Program-made: the position numbers and the translations under genes
DNA from: Trichopria drosophilae
Lineage: Eukaryota; Arthropoda; Insecta; Hymenoptera; Diapriidae
Length of the DNA: 64,000 bases
Assembly: GCA_030407085.1 (NCBI GenBank)
Contig: CM059584.1
Coordinates: forward strand, 62,883,501 to 62,947,500
Direction of reading: 5' to 3'
The notes under the pieces: model-generated
Seen by the model: only the letters and a program-made list of their open reading frames with translations
The model's database searches: none
What the model was told of the DNA's origin: nothing
Shown: positions 44,045 through 54,499 of the stretch, piece after piece
Layout of the letters: every line of letters starts with the position of its first letter
How positions within the stretch are numbered: the stretch's first letter is position 1

Positions 44045-45838
44045 TTTTAAACTTTGACCTTGAAATGACCTTCTAAGGGTCATGTCAAAAAATGTTGAAA
44101 TATTCTTGTCGACGTAAAATTTTCCGCACTTTTTAGAGTCCGGTGTGTAATAAAGGGGTTCCCATTAAAAAAAAACACTTTGACCTTCAAATGACCATGA
44201 AAGAAATGTTCAAGGTCACAACTAATTGCACAGACAAATGGCCCCCTTTGTCCTGGACAACTTTTGCCTGAACCGTTTTTCCCTATCTGGCTTAGGTTTC
44301 GAGAAATTCGGATGCGGCGATTAAAACGGGCCACCCTGTATATGGGCGTATCGATAGAACTTTTAAACTTTAGGTTGTCGTACATTATGATACGTTAAAG
44401 ATTGTCAAAAAAATTTGAATCATAATTTAATAAACCTATGTTCACTTTAATTGTACCATGTGTTTAATAATGACTATAATAATGTAGGAACCGACAAATA
44501 TAAATGGTACTAGTAACCTTGTAACCTTGCCGGAAAAATCGACCATATTATATTCGCACGTAAAGTTTTTTTCTCTTTCCGAATCCGTGAGAAAAAATAG
44601 GGTTTTCCATTTAAAAAAATTAACTTGACCTCGAAATAACCTTCAAGGTCATGTTCAAGGTCAAATTCAATGGTACCATTAAATAGCCAGAGAAAAATTC
44701 TTCAACTTTTGTCTGAAACATTTTCCCCGAAAATGCACTCCCGCTGAGTTAATTCGCAGTTCCGGAACTTTTTAGTTTGACCTTGAAATGACCTTGCCGG
44801 AAAAATCGACCATATCATATTCAGACGTAAAATTTTGTTCTCTTTCCGAATCCGTGAGAAAAATAGGGGTTTCCATTTAAAAAAACAAACTTGTTCTTGA
44901 AATTACCTTCAAGGTCAAATTCAATGGTACCATTAACCCTTTCGTCGTGGAGACCGAAAACTCAAAAGTGGGCTTAAAATGTGACGATGTTTCCGGCGAA
45001 TTTGAAATTTGTGTAAATATGAATATTTATTTTTTCGACGACGCCGATTACGAATTTGGAGTCAGTTTTCAAAAATTTAACGAATATGAAGTAAGTTTTC
45101 AAGCGGTTTAAAAGAATTATATTTGTCATTGCATGGACCAATTTATGGTGAGATTGACGGGGTTCAGCTGTAATTCTAAAGCCATTGGTATTATTACAAT
45201 ATTTTCAATTTATTGGGTTATGATTATAGTGCATTATACGTCATTGTAATATTATTATGATCACGAAAAATAAATACCAAATTCTACCCCCGCATTTAAC
45301 TTGTAAATATTTCTTATTTACGACCCCAGAATGTACCACGTGGAGGTATGCGGTAGGATTTCCACTTCTTTTTTTATTTATTTTTTCATTTTTTTATTAT
45401 TTATTTTATTTGTTTTTATTTTTTGGGGTTTTATCCAATTTTTTTCGAAAGCACATGCCATCAAGAATAATGTGTTACGAAAAATGCTTCAAGTTTGTCC
45501 GATTTTGAGCGGCCATATTGAATTTGACGCTTAGAATTTTCGAAATTTGATCACAAATTCGGATCCAGCGATTCAAAACACCCAATAAAACATAACGCCG
45601 GTATATAGCTGTTCAGTTATTCTCAGTTCATTAAATCTTTTCTAACTACGTGTATACACGTAGTCCACAGTGAGAGCCCACTTTGTCTACTACGTGTATA
45701 CACGTAGTCCACAGTGAAAGGGTTAAATAGCAAGAGAAAAATCTTTCAACTTTTGTCTGAAACATTTTCCTCGAAAATGTCCTCTCGTTGAGATATTTTG
45801 GTGTTCCGGGACTTTAGATCACCCTGTATGTAAATAAA
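44045..45838. mobile_element. mariner-type subterminal repeats (AGGTCA-rich), two tips
   Basis: 44065-44340 ends in GGGCCACCCTGTA, a CAGGGTGGCCC tip with TA. From about 44510 a roughly 260-bp unit (ACCTTGCCGGAAAAATCGACC...GTCTGAAACATTTTCC) occurs twice, the second copy interrupted by a piggyBac MITE. The zone ends with TAGATCACCCTGTA at 45838. All parts are rich in TGACCTTGA/TCAAGGTCA. The same sequences occur at 11930-12090, showing one dispersed family. Confidence 0.65.
44937..45722. mobile_element. piggyBac-type MITE, 786 bp, TTAA insertion
   Basis: Flanked by TTAA (44933-44936 and 45723-45726), inside a repeat whose uninterrupted sister unit (44680-44690, ACCATTAAATAGCCAGAG) shows the empty site. 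Tips: CCCTTTCGTCGTGGA and TCCACAGTGAAAGGG. Near the right tip the perfect palindrome CTACGTGTATACACGTAG occurs twice (about 45646-45663 and 45693-45710), each followed by TCCACAGTGA. It also carries one 120-bp repeat unit near 45045. No transposase. Confidence 0.85.
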
Positions 45839-46319
45839 AAAGTCTTGAAACAACGATGTACCACACGTAGCAATTAAATTATACAACTTCAAACTTTGGG
45901 GACAACTTTTTTTTAAATGTTACAAATTAGCCCCCAACGTGAAGTAACTCTTTTAACACAAATTTCTACATATTCACACTTTGAGGTTACATTATCCATA
46001 CAATAACAAATAATTTTAACCCTTGTACGAATGTCTGCCACCTATACATAGGGCGTAGGGTGACTTAAAAAGTTAAATTTCCCAGCGTAACTCATTACAA
46101 AAAAACCGTATATATTTATTTAAATAGCACATGTAAAATTTAGCTTATAAATACTTTTAACTAGGCGTAATCTCTTCTTATACATTATCAAAACATGCAG
46201 AGAAATCGTGAAGTTCTACACTATCCATAAAATGTGTATACGTAATGAAATACACTAGATTCTATTCGTGACATATATGTATATATTTTTGAAGAAAAGA
46301 AAGTAATAAATTAACGGAT

Positions 46320-46575
46320 TTACTTGAAACTTGGTACATACAAGTTTTTAGAATCGCTGATCAGTAATCTGGTGTCAGTTTTCAAAATTTCAAAACCGCG
46401 TATGTAATATGGCTGAAGAAATTTTTAAAAATTGTTCGGATTGTCTTGAAATTTATTATTTAGGGAATATTGGGGTCGCTGATATGGAATCTAATGTCGT
46501 CCGTTATAAATTCAAAATGGCGGATCCAATATGGTGGATTACAAATTTGAAGTCAGTTTTATAAATTTGAAATGA
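46320..46575. repeat. about 120-bp dispersed repeat, two to three units
   Basis: Units with TTACTTGAAACTTGGTA, TCGCTGATCAGTAATCTGG, GTCAGTTTT and AAAATGGCGGATCCAATATG. The same family as 9685-9990 and 11075-11400. Confidence 0.65.
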
Positions 46576-46759
46576 TGAATTTAGCACTGTGTCCTAATCT
46601 CTTAGGCACGGCGCTTGTGCAATTTGGGCACATTTTCAACCTATTTTGCGACTATTGAAATCTTATGTGCTAAGCGTTAATACACTTTTAAGATGATGAA
46701 CATTGCACACAATATAAGAACAAGACCAATTTCGATCTTTTGGAACAACACTGCAATAA

Positions 46760-46925
46760 GCTAAGTCTTTAGTAATCTGCATGGAACCACCACAGGGCAT
46801 GGTAAAAGTAGCGCTGATGGTACAGGAGGTACGGACAAATTATTATGTGATCGGGCTGTATCAACTGGGAAGGACATTCTGTCTGTTCAGAATGTAACAG
46901 ATACTATTAATTCTTCAATATAATA
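46760..46925 (+). pseudogene. fragment of another unclassified TE protein
   Basis: The translation contains HGKSSADGTGGTDKLLC and TGKDILSVQNVTDTINSS. HGK...DG.GG..K is a motif I know from multi-copy, uncharacterised animal TE-like proteins. About 55 codons are open without a stop; flanking sequence gives no further recognisable domain. Low certainty on family. Confidence 0.4.
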
Positions 46926-46929
46926 AAAT

Positions 46930-47638
46930 AAAAAAATTCCACGTAACTGAATTAGACATTAAAGTTTTTGATTTGTTATTGCGTCCAAATTTAAAATCAG
47001 CCCGAACTTGCAAAAAGTTTTCCAAATTATTTGGAGTTCACAAAATTTAGATACACTTTATTTAAATTGCCTTTCATGCAATGATTCGAAATGCTTGACA
47101 AGGCCTCCGTGTAAGAATTTTGCAATGTCGACAAAAGATTGGTATTTTAGCTTGAAAAAATAATGCCAGAAAAAAGAAAAAAAAATAGAAATTGGGTTAG
47201 TTCGCGTCAGAAATTCAATTTCGTATTGAGGAACGAGTTTTTCTAGTGTAACCATTGTCTCTTTTTTTTAGAATGATGACTAACATCGTTTCTTTGTTTT
47301 TTTTTATTGCAGTACATTATGTTTTCCAATTGGGTCTGTTCGCGTCAGAAATATCACGATTTGGGAGTGGTCTTCGGATTTTTTTCAAAACTTCGTGTAA
47401 TTATACTTCTATATCAGAGAGATATTATGCCCAAAGGATTCATTGATTTTGAAAATTGCGGCCGTGGTGGGGGGATGAATTTTAAACCAACTTATTTTTT
47501 AAATCGCCCTAACTTTGGAACCATTAATTGGATTTTGATCCAATATTTTTAAATCAATTTGTTAACAACTCCCTCTCCTCCTTCAATTTTTTTTAATATA
47601 TCCAATATATAAAAAAATCCTCTCAGTCTTTCATAGAA
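46930..47638. other. AT-rich DNA, nothing recognised
   Basis: Short frames only. No TE boundary or exon could be supported. Confidence 0.35.
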
Positions 47639-47893
47639 TCGCCTGTGACGTCAATTCTCCACCGATTCTAATAAATTTTTTTTTCAAAATTCTCAGGAGA
47701 GATTGTACTTTATGAATGCGTTTCGGCATTTTGAGTTTCCACAGAAATACGTGCAATAAATGGCGCCACAGTGGTACGAAGCACAAGCAAAATAGACTAT
47801 CTATAAAACAATTTATGTTTACTTCATCGGTATTCAAAATAAGAAGTTTAGGGAGTCGCTAAATCTTAAGTAACATCACCTGAAGTAATGTAT
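47639..47893. repeat. dispersed repeat, inverted copy at 56362-56580
   Basis: Shares TCGCCTGTGACGTCAATTC, TTCAAAATTCTCAGGAGAGA, AATAGACTAT and GGGAGTCGCTAAATCTTAAG with the reverse complement of 56362-56580. The two copies face each other about 8.5 kb apart and differ by many substitutions and indels. Identity unknown. Confidence 0.7.
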
Positions 47894-48832
47894 ATATACT
47901 ATAAATAGCGGGGACAGCCGATCGTGGCGCTAGTTTTTGAAAGTAGTGTTGGCTCCCGGAAATAAAATACCGCTTTAAAGAATTACAGACTTTGTCTTGC
48001 CGGGAGGCTTAATCCGGGGCAATGGTGATTTTTATAGGGGGGACTGCTATAGTGGCGCTAATTTTTGGAATCACCTTGCATTGCGTTAGATAGCGTAGGC
48101 GCCAATGTATTGAAAGAAGATACTGTGCAGCTATTAGTAAACTAGCACAGGTCAATGTATTGAAAGAAGATATTGCGTAGCTAGTGATTAAGTTTAGTTA
48201 GTAAGCTATTAGTAAACAAGCATAGGCATATGTTTGAGCAAGTGCATATTTAGTCGATCTCGGCCTAAAGGATGTGGCCAGTAATTATTTAACAAAAAGT
48301 TTAGGAAAATGGGGGGAGATTAAATCACTCATGGTATAAGTTCGTATTGGTTTTCATCTGAAACTGAAAAGAAAATTTTATCGCTTAAATTCTTTTCTAT
48401 TGCATTGTTTAATATTTTTGGATATCGTGTAGTAGCGTGTTTGAGTAATTATAAAAATTAGTACGCATACTTGGGCATTTTTTACATCATTTTAGAATAT
48501 TAATTTCGTTAGAAGGTTCTCGATATTTTGGTAATTTCGTAATCATATTATATTTTGCATCGCGGATAATATTATATCGTTTACTGTTTTGAAATTCTCG
48601 TTAGATCTAGTTAGAAAGGTTCTCTTCGCTTTGTTATGATGGTTACGGGATAAACAAAGGCATATGTTGTATTGATAGACGTATCGAGACAATGGATGTT
48701 TACCGCTTACCGCTTCTGGAAGTCTCTAGAAGGTTCCAGAAGGCGTGAGGGGAATCGATGGAAAAGGGGAAGAGACGCCGCAGGGAAATCCCTTAAATTA
48801 TATATAATTAACCTTAAAGAAAACCTTGTTGT

Positions 48833-49250
48833 GACTATCGTCCTTGACATTGGTCAAGGATACACTAAACTTTTCTTAATAGTTAATTCATTATTAAACT
48901 GGATATCGCCTTTGAAACTTATTGAAAGGGTTTAATTAACTTTAAAGAAAACCTTGTTGTGGCTATCGTCCTTGACATTGGTCAAGGAGACACTAAACTT
49001 TTCTTAATGTTTAAATCATTATTAAACTGGATATCGCCTTTGAATCTTATTCAAAGGGTTTCATTGATTTTAAAGACAAACCTTTACGGCTATCGTCCTT
49101 GACAGGGATCAAGGAGACAATTAAAATGTTGTAAAGCTTAAATAACTCGTCCCACGGATACCGCCTTCGAAGGGATTTCGAAGGGTTTAACCTAAAATTC
49201 AAAAGAGACTACTTCACGGCTATCGTCCTTGAAAATATTCAAGGAGAGCA
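48833..49250 (+). repeat. tandem array of seven alternating hairpins (127-130 bp period)
   Basis: Two hairpin types alternate. Type X (48841-48860, 48969-48988, 49096-49115, 49226-49245) follows ACTATCG/GGCTATCG and has stem TCCTTGAN...NTCAAGGA. Type Y (48909-48929, 49037-49057, 49164-49184) follows GGATAYCG and has stem CCTTYGAA...TTCRAAGG. X-to-X spacing is 128, 127, 130; Y-to-Y is 128, 127; X-to-Y is 68 each time. Stem changes are mostly compensatory, e.g. CCTTTGAA/TTCAAAGG against CCTTCGAA/TTCGAAGG, and TCCTTGAC/GTCAAGGA against TCCTTGAA/TTCAAGGA. The basic monomer is about 64 nt, X and Y being diverged copies. No known family recognised. Confidence 0.8.
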
Positions 49251-49369
49251 CTCTTAATCATGCAATCTTTCACGCGTTTATTAAAATACGATACGTATTA
49301 CCTTGGAATTTAGTCAATCGATAAGTGAAAAGTGGTTATCATCAATAGCAGTCAATGTGTAAATTCTAA

Positions 49370-50240
49370 ATCTGAAGCGTTTAGTTGGAACTCGTGGTGC
49401 AAGTCTCGGCCTCGTGGCGTATTTCGTTCCGCGGAAATAGCTGTACACGCGTTCGGTAGTGTTCGGATCAAGCGGCGCTGGCCTGCGTAGTCGAAGCTAG
49501 CGTCGATCCCGGATAAGGTGGAAATTTTGGTTACCGGCACTTTGTGCAACTGCGGAATTAACTAATTTTTTTTTGGTACCGATATTGAAATTATGATGAT
49601 GGCTACGGACACCCGCTGTGTGGCGCGATTTTTTGTATTGATTTTTCTCCGAATGGCTCCCGGTATATATGTATATATATAAATGTAGGGGTACAGGGCA
49701 ACCCAAAATTTTTGGTCGGAAAAATTTTGTTTCGTTTCGTTCGGACGTCGGGTAAATAATATTGAATTCGCGTTTCGGCATCGTGACGATAGTGTGGGGT
49801 TCGGTTTTTGAGGTTAACCCGTCCTCGCTGTTCATGACCGATAGTTTCTATCGTCGAGTTTCTGTTTCGAGTTTTGACTGCGCCTGCGAATACCGCCCTC
49901 TCCCGTGCTGAGGGGATCTCGGGGCTGAGCATAGCGGGCACAACATCACCTTGCGGCGGGCCTATAAATTCGGCATGCTTCGGCATGCCTGGCGCCCTTA
50001 TTAACATCTTGCGCGTCGTAAGGTTTTGTGACCCCAGGGTTTCGGTTGGTTTTGTATTTCGGTTGCGGGCGGTTGCGAGCGGCGACGACGGTAAAGGCAT
50101 TTTGGGGTTAAGTTTTTGGGGGGTCACAAAATGTATATATATATAAAATAACGATAAAGGTAATCGTAAACTGCTGTTAGCGTTAACCGAGATCAACGAC
50201 GAGGACGTGGCAGAATTATGATCCCATGTGTGCTGCAAGG
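49370..50240. other. CpG-rich promoter-like or LTR-like block
   Basis: Contains CCTATAAATTCGGCATGC near 49960, a TATA-type box followed by the inverted word GGCATGC..GGCATGCC. TTTTGTGACCCC (about 50023) is inverted as GGGGTCACAAAA (about 50118). A 211-codon frame on the minus strand (49603-50238) has low-complexity composition and no motif, so I do not call it a gene. It may be an LTR-type element fragment or a host promoter; the hairpin array lies directly upstream on the plus strand. Confidence 0.3.
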
Positions 50241-50839
50241 ATAAGGACCCCGTGGTTCGTCAATTCCACAGTATTTTCCGAAAAAGGATTCGGAAAAATT
50301 CAAATGGGTCCATTTAAATATAACTAATATACCATCGTGCCAGTAATTCTTTTGTCATGAAATACATTCTCTTAACGACAAAGCTTTGTACCACAAATTC
50401 CGAGAATTTAGTAAGGAATCTATCCTTTTATGCGATACATTTTTCTATTTTGTGACAAAATTTTTTAGGAATGTATTTTGTAGTTTCTCTTTAATTTTGG
50501 TTATCTGTAATTCGGTAAATGACTCATGAGCACGAATGATTTAAAATAACATCAAGTCTATTTGTGCTTGGCTGGACAGGAGAAGTCTATATTATCTTGC
50601 ATAAATCTAAATAAGATACACATTATTCCATACCGAAATCGAAACTTACAAAAATAAACTAGTGTCGGTGTGGTGCCTCGTTCGCTTCGCTCGCTCAGAA
50701 ACTTCGACCCAGTGGAGAGTCGGCTATTCCTTAATACTCGTTCGTTTACGAACAGCTTTCAATTATAATATAAAATTATATTGATATTTGGGGGTCCAAT
50801 CATATTTAGGTCGAAGTGGCTTCGATAGATATGTTACAA

Positions 50840-51763
50840 CGGGTCCATGTATCGAAAACTTCGTCAAAAAAACTTCGACAAAAAAACTTTTCTCAAAACT
50901 GAAACAAAATAAACTTTATATAAAAAACATAGAACTTAAATAAATCGTGTTGAGTTTATTTATTACGTTATAAAAATACAAAAATAATCGTATCAAATTA
51001 ATTGATTTCATTACTTATATCGTACAAATTCAGATTACTAAGATAAGTTCATTGCAACGAGACAAAGAAATTTCAATAACAATTTTTGTTCAAACGTATC
51101 TACAATATTTTTTAATCATCACGATCATGAACATCATGATCGTTTACGTTTACGTGGGGTGATGCATCTTCCACTATCAAATTGTGTAAGTAACGTTTCA
51201 GTTGAACCTTGTTCTATTTTTAATGCATTAATGAATTTTCCAATATACGCATGGGAAATGCGTATTCGACTACTGAAACCACGAAAATAAGTCTCAACCA
51301 AATTATTAGTCCGAGGCAGATTTTCCTTAACAACATTATTGCAATTTCACAATTCTATGGAAAATAACGGAACTACACGTCGTCCACGATGTAAATCACT
51401 TCCGACCCATGTCTTCTCAAAATACATCAAAATTTCACCATAATCTGTATCACTATGGAATTCCCTTTTTACAAGTTCATCATATGCCGCAATAACATCC
51501 TTGACTAGGTAACACATTGATTTCACAACGAAACTTATTTACTACTAAGCACACTAATGCACAACAGATCACACTAACACTATTAACCATATGCCGAACA
51601 TTACAGATATAGACAAATAATGACATGCTACACTATGTAATATACCGTATTAATATAAAGTAATAAATCAATTTAATATGATTTACTTAATTATTAAGTT
51701 GTTTTGACAAAAGTTTTTTTATCGGAATTTTTTCGATACAAAGTTTTTGAGACGTGTTCCCGA
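50840..51763 (-). mobile_element. Mutator-like (MULE) element, short, decayed
   Basis: Tips CGGGTCCATGTATCG and (inverted) CGGGAACACGTCTC start about 60-bp inverted repeats, 50840-50899 and 51701-51763, with the shared inner word AAAAAAACTTTT.TCAAAAC. The empty site GTTACAACA is seen in the copy at 63077-63457. Flanks here read GTTACAACg and GATACAATA, an imperfect 9-bp duplication as expected for MULEs. It encodes a transposase C-terminal remnant. Confidence 0.75.
51134..51490 (-). pseudogene. MULE-type transposase C-terminal remnant
   Basis: The minus-strand frame reads DELVKREFHSD, MYFEKTWVGSDLHRGRRVVP and FSIEL-stop-NCNNVV, then LPRTNNLVETYFRGFSSRIR and INALKIEQGSTETLLTQF, ending TPRKRKRS at the stop 51134-51136. 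TW(I/V)G...RR...P.F..E.WN followed by PRTNN.VE is the conserved end of MULE transposases often linked to FLYWCH domains. The stop replaces the Trp of 'WN'. The catalytic core upstream is missing. The basic tail could be a nuclear localisation signal. Confidence 0.75.
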
Positions 51764-52137
51764 TACAATAATATAGTGCTGTATGAAAATTGTATGAAAA
51801 TTGAAAATGAGCATTTTCAAAACTTCGACCCCGACAACAGGATAGCCGAAGTATTAATAAATAAAAGTTGCAAAACACTTACTTCATGCACTTGTATTGT
51901 AATAAACTGTTTGATGCATATTACATGTTTAATGTATTTTACTAATTACTGTCTGTGTCATTATGATCTTATATATACAATATACATATAATTCTTCAAA
52001 GATATCTTGAAAGTGTCGAAAAGATCTCTGACGGATATCTTTTAGATATCTATAACACATCTTTTAGATATATCGAAATAGTTATTTTCGTATCAAGGGC
52101 GTAAAAGAACTTATGCAGCCGTAGGTGATCACCGCGC

Positions 52138-52690
52138 CCGAGGGGCTAGCGGGTCGAAACGTCGAAATTTCATGAAAAACTGTAGGGTAATTTTTTTGCC
52201 GAGGTGACCAAATTCAATACTTTTTCAGACAATAGTCATAAGCATTTTAAACCAGTTTTTATGGCATTATCGTTTACTTTAGGAAGAAAATGCATACAAC
52301 CTTTTTTGTAGAGAATTTCATACTCTATCTTTTTTGTTTGAAATATTTTGTAATAAAATTTGTATTTTTCAAAATAAATGTAAAAAACTACGAAGAAACT
52401 TAATTGGGGCTAATGTTTTTTAGTAATGGACGGATGGATCTGTGCCAAAATCTAATCGGATCTAAGTTATGCCAAGACACGTATTTTTAAAAAAAATGTA
52501 TGTCATTACGCTTATCCGTCCGCGAGTTATCGCGAGACAAAAAAACGGGATGTACGGAGTACGTACAAGATCACGACACAAATTTTTTTAATGTTGAATT
52601 GGGGTCCTTCGGGTCTGAAACGTCGACATTTGATGAAAACCTATAGGGTAATTTTTATGCCCGAAGTGACCAAATTCAATACTTCGTCCA
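52138..52690. repeat. direct repeat pair (about 90 bp)
   Basis: 52138-52225 and 52602-52690 share GAAACGTCGA.ATTT.ATGAAAA, TAGGGTAATTTTT and GTGACCAAATTCAATACTT. The 380 bp between them hold no recognised gene. Possibly the two ends of one element. Confidence 0.6.
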
Positions 52691-52799
52691 GACCTAAGTT
52701 CTGGGTGGAAGTAATGAACAAAAATTATAAGTGATTTAACAGCCGGAATCCCGAAATCTGATCTGTGATTTATATGATTTAAATAAAGCAACAGCTCTC

Positions 52800-54190
52800 A
52801 GCACATAATGTAAGAATATTTGAAGAGTGCAAACTATGAAATCGTTACCACATAGCACATTAACGCATTAATAATTACATAAGAAACCAACTATCATATC
52901 TATCGATTTCTTAATGCAAAACATTAAACAGTGGATGCTGCACTGTGAACGAAAGTGACATACATACTACCGTAAGTATTACTTCATCAGCGAACATCGT
53001 GGCCATCTAGCGGCAAGTGATCGTAATGCACAGAATCAATTGAACGGGTGTCAAATACCAGAATGATTCAAATTTATGTACGAAAACTTACGAAATAAAG
53101 TGTTATAACGTGTATACGTATAAATTCTGTTAACCATCGATTTTATTATCGAATAAATAATAAAAAATCTCGGCTGCATCGACGTTTATTCAATCTCGGG
53201 ACCTCGGCGTAGAACGCAATGACCTAACCACCTAAACTAAACTGGAGTACGAATTATCAACGAAAGATAATCAAGTCCCTGTAGAAAGGCGATTTTATTT
53301 AAAACATTCAACAAAAAATAATTGGACTGGTAAGATTAACAAATAATACATAATGTCCGATTACAATTAAGTATAATTTTCGTTTTTCCGGAAAATGTAA
53401 CAAATCGAAATTTTTAAAAAAGTCATTTTCAAAATCTGCAAAAATTTGAGAGTATTCTTTAACTTATTCTTAGACATTTTTGTTTTAAGGAAATTTTCTC
53501 TAAAAGTCTACAGATTTCAAGAAAATAATTTATTAGTCATTAATTTATTAGAAAAGTTTAATAATATTTCGAAAAATCAGAAATTGTGTCAAAACCCTCT
53601 GAAAAAAATTTGAGAGTATTCATTGGCAAATTTTTCCTGGAAAATTTTCTCTAAAGTCAACTGTTTTTAAGACAAAAATTTGTTAAGTTTTAAACAAATT
53701 TCTCATTGCTGTCGCGATATAATGTTAGTTTTTAAGTATTTAAAAAATATATCTTCATGCAGCAACTGTTTTATCCACCTTTAGTGAAGTAATTTTGTGA
53801 TGGCAAATACTTTTTCGACGAGAAAAATATGTTGTACAAATAATTACACTCGGTGTTTTGCGTTTTTTTTTACATTTAAGTCACCACGTTTAATTTTATT
53901 GTACATAAGATAGCTCAATTTTGACAATGGAATATAAAAAATAAGGACACTCAAAACTAAAAATAGAACCATAGTTACATTATATTTGAGTCCGAGTTTC
54001 TAAATGAACAACACGTTTGAAACATAGTAAAAATTTTTGAACATTTGGGCGTTAATGAGTTAATTTATATGTATTATTTACGAAAATATATGTCTAGTCG
54101 TGGTTTTTATATCACAAATGGACAATTCTCAGAAATTTCGAACTTTATTGTGACTTTTTTCGATTTTTTTCGATTTACAACTTTTTAACG
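52800..54190. other. AT-rich DNA with a degraded tRNA-like head at 53163-53252
   Basis: On the minus strand 53163-53252 reads TTTAGGTGGTTAGGTCATTG followed about 10 bases later by GAGGTCCCGAGATTGAA, resembling decayed pol III A and B boxes of a SINE. A weak 180-bp duplication (AATTTGAGAGTATTC) occurs at about 53443 and 53608. Nothing else is recognised. Confidence 0.3.
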
Positions 54191-54204
54191 GCAAGTTAAA
54201 AACG

Positions 54205-54490
54205 TGGGGCGTAAGGATCACAGTTCAGTAGTATGTTGAACAATAGAACACGCACGTATTTGGTTAAATTTTCTATTTGCAGGCGATGTGCAAATGAAAA
54301 GTGTGCACTTTTATTTTGATGAAAAAATAGTCTTTTTGCTCTGTAACTTTTCAAATAACAAAAAAAAACCTGGACATGTGGATCATAATTAAGTGGTATA
54401 TTGAACAATGGAGCTTACATGTATTTAGCTAATTTATTCAATTGCAGTTGACGTGCTATTAAAAAATATGCATTTTCACTTTCTTGCACG
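54205..54490. repeat. diverged tandem duplication, about 160 bp
   Basis: Two units starting GTGGGGCGTAAGGATCA and CATGTGGATCATAATTA both continue with AGT.GTATRTTGAACAAT and TGTATTTAGCTAATTT-like sequence. Non-coding. Confidence 0.5.
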
Positions 54491-54499
54491 TATAGTAAT

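Larger units (their letters stand above)
50655..51985. repeat. dispersed 380-bp repeat, copy A, split by a Mutator-like insertion
   Basis: The outer parts 50655-50839 and 51764-51985 match the continuous copy at 63077-63457 (shared words GAAACTTCGACCCAGTGGAG, TTGATATTTGGGGGTCCA, GAGCATTTTCAAAACTTCGA). Copy A carries 924 extra bases in the middle. Identity of the 380-bp family is unknown. Confidence 0.8.

Noticed and set aside
49603..50238. 211-codon open frame on the minus strand
   Set aside because: Composition is low-complexity and follows from a CpG-rich block with few stop codons. No domain motif, start context or splice signal supports it.
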